11,098 bases of DNA from positions 1 through 11,098 of the forward strand of contig WQUF01000284.1 of assembly GCA_009785875.1 (NCBI GenBank), given 5' to 3'. Both the position numbers and the translations under genes were made by a program. Below the pieces are notes generated by a model. That model worked only from the letters and a program-made list of their open reading frames with translations. It did no database searches and was not told where the DNA came from. The first letter of the stretch is position 1. Each line of letters opens with the position of its first letter. Source of the DNA: Oscillospiraceae bacterium (GTDB lineage Bacteria > Bacillota > Clostridia > Clostridiales > Clostridiaceae). Shown in pieces: positions 7,175 to 11,098 of the stretch.

Positions 7175-7516
7175 ATGCCATTAAAGAACCCACTACAACA
7201 GGGACAAGATACACCTTTAAAAGTTTTAGATGATACTGGAGCTTTAAAAGAAGAAGGTTTTTTGCTATATAGATTAAAAAGACTCGTTAGGGAAGGTAGA
7301 ATAAATGAAGGAGAGAACATATTATTTAATGAAATAGAAGATGCTCCAACTATTCCAAATTTAAGAGTAGCTTTAAACTTTTATGATTCTTTAAAAAAAT
7401 TAGACGATAAAACCCTAGAAGGATATGATTTTTCCAGGGAGGAAATTGAAGAAGGGATCAATCAATTGAAGGTCATCTATAAAATAGAGAATATTGAAGA
7501 ATTTGCAAGAGAATAA
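7175..7516 (+). CDS. Small helical protein, probably DUF6483-like, function unknown
   Basis: A 113-residue, charged, soluble protein without signal peptide or membrane segment. After a polar start (MPLKNPLQQGQ) come predicted helices: FLLYRLKRLVREGRINEGEN, then LRVALNFYDSLKKLDDKTLEG, and DFSREEIEEGINQL near the end. The combination of a LIREGRINEAEN-like helix and a DFSREEIEEG ending recalls, from memory, the C-terminal part of DUF6483 proteins, which have no known role. The start at ATG 7175 is chosen over ATG 7169: AAAGGA at 7161-7166 is eight bases from 7175 but only two from 7169. It is divergent from the YtaF-like gene and is probably its own unit. Confidence 0.75.
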   Translation: MPLKNPLQQGQDTPLKVLDDTGALKEEGFLLYRLKRLVREGRINEGENILFNEIEDAPTIPNLRVALNFYDSLKKLDDKTLEGYDFSREEIEEGINQLKVIYKIENIEEFARE

Positions 7517-7680
7517 GCCTGTGAGCCGATCTTTAATTAATTTATTGATAGTTTGAATAATTATCATCTTGTTATACATACTAAATTTTGAAGCCCCTAT
7601 AAATTTTTATATGTATTTTTTATTTAGTCATATTTATTTAAAAATGTGTGTAAAGATAGAAAAAAGGCAAGGTGATTAAT

Positions 7681-7926
7681 ATGATCTTATTTAACGAATA
7701 TGGCATTAGGACTACGTCTGATGAGGGATATGAAAAACATTTTTTCACATGGGACAAAATATCTAACGTGCTAGTTTTTAAAAATTATTATATTTTTATG
7801 GTATCACCTGATATTAGCATTTATTTTAGTAAAGAGAACTTACCAGTTGATCATGAGGACTTTATACAAAATGTAAGGGAATATGTAACTACTGAAAAAA
7901 TAATTTATGGGGAGTTAACAATGTGA
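7681..7926 (+). CDS. Small protein resembling a YcxB-like C-terminal domain
   Basis: An 81-residue soluble protein with alternating strands and a final helix. The order is FNEYGIRT, HFFTWDKISNVLVFKNYYIFMVS, ISIYFSKENLP and FIQNVREYV. This matches the pattern of the YcxB-like domain: an (F/Y)xxxGI start, a W/YxxI strand, 'yyifl', a basic residue before a short loop and a closing helix. YcxB proteins normally have two membrane segments in front; these are missing here. ATG 7681 is the likely start because AAGGTGAT at 7669-7676 is a near-perfect ribosome binding site for it; a GTG at 7672 lies inside that site. The gene is 60 bases ahead of the HEAT-repeat gene. The family assignment is from pattern memory only. 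Confidence 0.65.
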   Translation: MILFNEYGIRTTSDEGYEKHFFTWDKISNVLVFKNYYIFMVSPDISIYFSKENLPVDHEDFIQNVREYVTTEKIIYGELTM

Positions 7927-7986
7927 AATCGTTATATTATAATGATATAAGATAATTTTTTAATTGGATTTTTAAGGAGATTAGCA

Positions 7987-8667
7987 GTGGAGGAAGAGAG
8001 TATAATAGAGAAATTGGATATGCTCAAGAAGATTGAAGAAAATGTAGAATATAGTGACAAATTCTCTGATGAAGAATATAATATTTTAGAATCGTATTCA
8101 AGGGATAAGGATTATATCATTAGAGCAAAAGTTGCAAAGATTCTAGTCAATTCTACTTGTCCTAAGGATGAAAGCATTTTGTTTAAGTTATCGAGAGATA
8201 AAAAATATTTAGTAAGGGCTGAAGCATGTGATTCTTTAAGTGTAAGCACGTCTTTTAAAGCATTTGATATGTTAAAAAGAACACTAAAGAAAGAAAAAAG
8301 CGGTATGGTAAGAGCGTATGCTATACATTCATTAGGAAGCATATCTAAAAAATTAGATGTTGAATGCGAAATTAAACCGATTATAAAACAATTATTAAAA
8401 AAAGAAAAATCGAATCTGGTTAAGATAAGTTCTTATAAGGTTTTATATTCTTTTGGTGATAAAGAATGTTTATATTATCTCATAAATAAATTGGAGTCAA
8501 AGAAATATCAAAACAGGTGTGCTGTAGTAAATTGTCTAGATGAAATAGTATGCCAAAAAGATAGGGCTATCGATAAAATCATCGAGGAGGCTCTGATTAA
8601 ACATTTAGAAATTGAAAAAAATGAGTTAGTAATATCTACTATTGATAAAATTTTAAAGAAATTATAG
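7987..8667 (+). CDS. HEAT-repeat protein
   Basis: A 226-residue, all-helical, soluble protein made of about five HEAT-like repeats. The pattern of paired helices with D/S, R and A at fixed places is seen in SRDKDYIIRAKVAKILVNS, SRDKKYLVRAEACDSLSVS, EKSGMVRAYAIHSLGSI, EKSNLVKISSYKVLYSFGD and YQNRCAVVNCLDEIV. Such repeats form curved scaffolds for protein contacts; relatives include PBS-lyase-like HEAT proteins, but no catalytic motif is present. It starts with GTG at 7987, supported by AAGGAGA at 7974-7980. A strong terminator begins one base after its stop. It probably shares a transcript with the YcxB-like gene before it. Partner and function are unknown. Confidence 0.85.
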   Translation: MEEESIIEKLDMLKKIEENVEYSDKFSDEEYNILESYSRDKDYIIRAKVAKILVNSTCPKDESILFKLSRDKKYLVRAEACDSLSVSTSFKAFDMLKRTLKKEKSGMVRAYAIHSLGSISKKLDVECEIKPIIKQLLKKEKSNLVKISSYKVLYSFGDKECLYYLINKLESKKYQNRCAVVNCLDEIVCQKDRAIDKIIEEALIKHLEIEKNELVISTIDKILKKL

Positions 8668-8668
8668 G

Positions 8669-8698
8669 GCAAAGTTATTTATACTTTGCTCTTTTTTT
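8669..8698 (+). terminator. Intrinsic terminator of the HEAT-repeat gene
   Basis: GCAAAGT (8669-8675) pairs with ACTTTGC (8683-8689) around a 7-base loop, followed by TC and a run of seven T (8692-8698). It starts two bases after the stop codon at 8665-8667. Confidence 0.9.
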
Positions 8699-8702
8699 AA
8701 TA

Positions 8703-8747
8703 AAGTTGTAACAAAATCATCGATCTTTGCACATGATATTATAACTT
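8703..8747 (-). terminator. Possible weak terminator of the CPBP protease gene
   Basis: Nested inverted repeats lie just past the CPBP stop codon: AAGTTGTAA (8703-8711) with TTATAACTT (8739-8747), one position imperfect, and inside it ATCAT (8716-8720) with ATGAT (8733-8737). On the minus strand only a poor T tract (TTTATT) follows. The plus-strand terminator is next to it. Confidence 0.35.
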
Positions 8748-8751
8748 AAGT

Positions 8752-9474
8752 TTAATTCTTACTGAGTTTAATGCTCCATAAATTAGGATCATCTTTTTTC
8801 TTTAAGATTAAGAAGACTATTACCAATATACCTATGATGAAAGTTGTAGCTATTCCACCTTCAGCTCCAAAATTACCACCTGTCAAGAGATTATTTCCAA
8901 AAATAGAATTATTAATTATGCTATAGGATTCGTTCCCAGATACATTGAGTCCAAGCACATTTCCTTGAAAGAAGTTCCATGTTATATGGAATCCAATAGG
9001 CATCCATAAGGAACCCCTTTTATAGAGCATTAAAGCAAATAAAATACCTACGATAAAAATATTTAATAGACCAAGTAATACGACATTTTGATTGAATATA
9101 TGCAAAAGTGAAAAAATGACAGATGAAATTAGGATAATTGCATATATATTCCTTGTCCTCTTTAGAAAATGCACGATAAAACCTCTTGAAAGCAGCTCTT
9201 CATAAAATCCAACTACTATATATAAAAATATATATAGTATATATTTTGGAGTTAGGATTATAGAAAAATCTATAGATGAAATTGAAAGCTGGTCTGTAAG
9301 GATAAGTATTTCATACACGAAAAAAATGGAAAAGGCTCCAATGAAAAGCCCTAAAATAAGATCTTTCCACCTATTTTTTCGAGTAAGTCCTAAATTAATA
9401 AAGCTCTCCTTAACAGCAAATTTCCAAATAAAAAGTAAGAATACCGCTATTATAGCTTCCGTTATTATTTGCAT
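8752..9474 (-). CDS. CPBP family intramembrane glutamic-type protease
   Basis: A 240-residue membrane protein with about seven membrane segments. It carries the CPBP (Abi) motifs: EELLSRG with the E92-E93 pair and R97, FSLLH with H125, and FHITWN with H163 and N167. These residues form the active site in the Rce1 group. Bacterial members process membrane or secreted peptides and often give bacteriocin self-immunity, but no bacteriocin gene is seen here, so the substrate is unknown. The C-terminal GGNFGAEGGI (199-208) recurs in one subgroup of this family, from memory. Only ATG 9472-9474 gives a standard start, yet the nearest ribosome binding site (GAGGTGAT, 9502-9495) lies 24 bases upstream; an ATT at 9489-9487 would have ideal spacing. 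It lies directly after the methyltransferase gene and is likely co-transcribed. Confidence 0.88.
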   Translation of the reverse strand: MQIITEAIIAVFLLFIWKFAVKESFINLGLTRKNRWKDLILGLFIGAFSIFFVYEILILTDQLSISSIDFSIILTPKYILYIFLYIVVGFYEELLSRGFIVHFLKRTRNIYAIILISSVIFSLLHIFNQNVVLLGLLNIFIVGILFALMLYKRGSLWMPIGFHITWNFFQGNVLGLNVSGNESYSIINNSIFGNNLLTGGNFGAEGGIATTFIIGILVIVFLILKKKDDPNLWSIKLSKN

Positions 9475-9495
9475 AATTAAATAACTAATTTTAAA

Positions 9496-10056
9496 TCACC
9501 TCGTTTTATTGTATTCATTCTTTCTCTTTTCTGCGATGAAGATATAATAGCCATTTATTTCTTTTATGGTCACTCCACCAAAAATAGAGATAAATTTATT
9601 CTTATACCAATCTTTACGCTTTGTCACCATGTACATCCTTCCATTTATCTTAAGCCTGTTAAATCCTTTTTCGATAAAATGCTTTGGTAATTTAAAATCT
9701 GAGTGATAGGGTGGGTTTGAAAGTATCATAGTAAAATTAGTGTCATCTATATTAGAAAATTCATCGCTTTCTATGATCTTTATATTCGGTACACCATTTT
9801 CTATAATATTCTTCTTTGAAATTTCAATAGCTTTGGGATCTATATCGCTCATCACAACATTCTTATCCCCAATGATTTTTGCAAAATATATCCCAACAAT
9901 TCCATACCCACAGCCTAAATCTAAAATAAAATCATCTTTAGAAACATTAACACATGAGATCATGGAAAGAGTGCCTAAATCTATATTGTTTGGAGAGAAG
10001 AGCGAATTTAATGTGTGTAAATTTAGTTTAATGCCTTGTATTTCAGTCGATATCAT
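9496..10056 (-). CDS. Class I SAM-dependent methyltransferase, YbxB/RsmC-like
   Basis: A 186-residue cytosolic protein made only of the small methyltransferase domain (MTS). LFSPNNIDLGT (19-29) is the typical lead-in. Motif I, ILDLGCGYGIVG (44-55), binds S-adenosylmethionine. DIDPKA (71-76) carries the acidic ribose contact, and NPPYH (114-118) is the catalytic loop seen in enzymes that methylate a base amino group. RsmC in Escherichia coli modifies guanine 1207 of 16S rRNA; the short Firmicute form is known as YbxB and an rRNA target is likely but not proven. It starts at ATG 10054-10056 with a GGGGA-like site. Its stop codon lies inside the ribosome binding site region of the CPBP gene, which implies one transcript. 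Confidence 0.88.
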   Translation of the reverse strand: MISTEIQGIKLNLHTLNSLFSPNNIDLGTLSMISCVNVSKDDFILDLGCGYGIVGIYFAKIIGDKNVVMSDIDPKAIEISKKNIIENGVPNIKIIESDEFSNIDDTNFTMILSNPPYHSDFKLPKHFIEKGFNRLKINGRMYMVTKRKDWYKNKFISIFGGVTIKEINGYYIFIAEKRKNEYNKTR

Positions 10057-10086
10057 AAAAAATTCCCCACTAAATTAAATCACTTT

Positions 10087-10115
10087 TTACAGTTTAAGCG
10101 TATAATATATATTAT
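10087..10115 (+). promoter_or_regulatory. Probable promoter of the lipoprotein gene
   Basis: TTTACA (10087-10092) and TATTAT (10110-10115) match the sigma-A boxes at five of six positions each, with the ideal 17-base spacing. The -10 box lies within a perfect 16-base palindrome, TATAATATATATTATA (10101-10116), which also contains TATAAT on both strands. The divergent methyltransferase gene probably starts from the same gap, but I see no good -35 box for it. Confidence 0.55.
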
Positions 10116-10143
10116 ATATGTTATATTATAATTTGGAAGGCAA

Positions 10144-10165
10144 AAGATTAAAAATTTATAATCTT
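10144..10165 (+). promoter_or_regulatory. Small hairpin just ahead of the lipoprotein ribosome binding site
   Basis: AAGATTA (10144-10150) and TAATCTT (10159-10165) are perfect 7-base inverted repeats around an 8-base A+T loop. They end four bases before GGAG (10170-10173). No T tract follows. The placement resembles that of the ctpA leader hairpin, but the stem is short and A+T-rich, so it may be chance. Confidence 0.3.
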
Positions 10166-10181
10166 AAAAGGAGATGCTGAA

Positions 10182-11087
10182 TTGAGAAAGAAAACGAATA
10201 TAGAATTGATTATGCGTATTATTTCAACTTTTTTACTCATAATTAGCATGGGAGTTATTGTTACTTCATGTGACAAAATACTTAATATGAACAGTGAAAA
10301 AGAGATTGAACAGCCAAACTCCAGTTCAATGGAGATAACTACTGATATAACTACTGATATAACTACTAATACTACGAATAATGAAGCAGAAGAATCAAAC
10401 TCAAGTTCAGAAGAGAAACCTGAAATAAAAAAGCTGGATGCGAGTAAAGATTTGGTATATACTTCATTAAATGCAACGTCCAATGAGTATTCTTATGATC
10501 TTCCAACTATAAATATTGATTCAACCGATGTTACAGAGATAAATAGAAAAATACAAAAAGATTACCTGACAAAAATAAATGAAGAAATTACAAATGACGA
10601 GCAAGGATTAAGTGTAGTAATGATTTCTTTAAAATACGATTCATATATAAATAATAACATATTATCTCTGGTAATAGACCATGCCATATCTGCAAATGAC
10701 CTTCATTATTATGATGTATACAATGTTGATATTTATACCGGAAAATCTATTGATAATATTGACTTGTTGAAATACAAGAATATCGATGAAACAAATTTCT
10801 TAAATACGCTAACAGAACTTTATAAAAATAAATTTGTTGAACTGTATGGGTCTAAAGATTCTTATATTGAAAATCTTAGAAATGCTCCGTCTGGTTGGAC
10901 AGAAGAAGGGCTTAAAGAACAAGATGCATTTTATACAGAGCAATATAATAAAACTATTGATGCAAACAATTGCAGTGTTCAGACTCCTATATTCTTAAAT
11001 TCAAATAATAACATAAGCGTAATTGCTAAGATATATGCTATAGCTGGTGGTGATAGCTACAATTACGTTCTTGATACTGGGCTATAA
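10182..11087 (+). CDS. Lipoprotein with DUF4163/DUF3298-like extracellular region
   Basis: A 301-residue exported lipoprotein. Basic residues near the start, a hydrophobic core at 13-27 and the lipobox VTSC (C30) form the signal. A low-complexity Ser/Thr/Asn/Glu linker (about 37-85) carries an ITTD repeat. The globular part has YTSLNATSNEYSYDLPTINI, INRKIQKDY, YDSYINNNILSLVI and the pair YDVYNVDIYTGK then LLKY. This order resembles the DUF4163/DUF3298 domains of PdaC and RsiV, exported proteins acting at the cell wall; no catalytic motif of PdaC is present. The start TTG 10182 has GGAG (10170-10173) eight bases upstream; the next in-frame ATG is 10212, which would remove the basic N-terminus. 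Monocistronic as far as the window shows, with 11 bases after its stop. Confidence 0.85.
   Translation: MRKKTNIELIMRIISTFLLIISMGVIVTSCDKILNMNSEKEIEQPNSSSMEITTDITTDITTNTTNNEAEESNSSSEEKPEIKKLDASKDLVYTSLNATSNEYSYDLPTINIDSTDVTEINRKIQKDYLTKINEEITNDEQGLSVVMISLKYDSYINNNILSLVIDHAISANDLHYYDVYNVDIYTGKSIDNIDLLKYKNIDETNFLNTLTELYKNKFVELYGSKDSYIENLRNAPSGWTEEGLKEQDAFYTEQYNKTIDANNCSVQTPIFLNSNNNISVIAKIYAIAGGDSYNYVLDTGL
10335..10370 (+). repeat. 12-bp tandem repeat inside the lipoprotein gene
   Basis: Two exact copies of ATAACTACTGAT (10335-10346 and 10347-10358) are followed by a third with one change (ATAACTACTAAT, 10359-10370). The unit is four codons and encodes Ile-Thr-Thr-Asp, so gain or loss of a copy keeps the reading frame. 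It lies in the flexible linker between the lipid anchor and the folded domain. Confidence 0.9.
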
Positions 11088-11098
11088 TTTATAGTGGG

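Noticed and set aside
7546..7566. Hairpin TGATAGTT/AATTATCA after the DUF6483-like gene
   Set aside because: It contains a G-T pair, is nearly all A+T and lacks a T run, so I do not call a terminator.
8752..9474. CPBP protease as part of a bacteriocin immunity or phage defence cassette
   Set aside because: No leader peptide, modification enzyme, exporter or defence gene is visible nearby; the neighbour is a housekeeping methyltransferase.

Overview
The window is A+T-rich DNA from a low-G+C Firmicute, most likely a member of the Clostridia. The evidence is the codon use, the strong GGAGG-type ribosome binding sites, the lipoprotein signals and the gene set (split transketolase, YitT, FtsEX and CtpA, a YtaF-like protein). 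The species cannot be named from sequence alone. I see no rRNA, tRNA, CRISPR array, insertion sequence or phage gene.

Left part (1-4203, all plus strand). The window opens inside the C-terminal subunit of a split transketolase, closed by a small intrinsic terminator. A YitT-type membrane protein follows. A promoter near 1327-1355 then leads into ftsE and ftsX, which overlap, and ctpA. FtsE and FtsX form the membrane ATPase that controls cell-wall hydrolysis at division or elongation; CtpA is a membrane-anchored PDZ serine protease. A perfect 10-bp hairpin sits directly in front of the ctpA ribosome binding site.

Middle part (4204-7015, all minus strand). A long hairpin separates ctpA from a convergent gene for an oligopeptide-binding lipoprotein (OppA type). 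No intact permease or ATPase gene accompanies it. Instead, the roughly 430-bp stretch in front of it holds a decayed oppF (peptide-transporter ATPase) that can be followed from near the signature motif to the HPYT motif, with in-frame stops and deletions. This looks like the scar of a lost opp operon that left the binding protein behind. Next to it is a YtaF/MntP-family membrane protein with its own terminator; it carries an EF-hand-like loop and an Asp-to-Asn change in its second repeat.

Right part (7016-11098). Three plus-strand genes follow: a small helical protein of the DUF6483 type, a small YcxB-like domain protein and a HEAT-repeat protein, ending at a good terminator. Two minus-strand genes encode a YbxB/RsmC-like methyltransferase and a CPBP-family intramembrane protease, probably one transcript; the protease has an oddly placed ribosome binding site. 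Divergent from these is a TTG-started lipoprotein with a 12-bp in-frame tandem repeat in its linker.

Most of the window is ordinary chromosome. The points that merit a second look are the oppF scar and its fusion to the oppA leader, the ctpA leader hairpin, the YtaF-like variant, the start of the CPBP gene and the small-protein/HEAT cluster. I found no convincing new multi-gene system.
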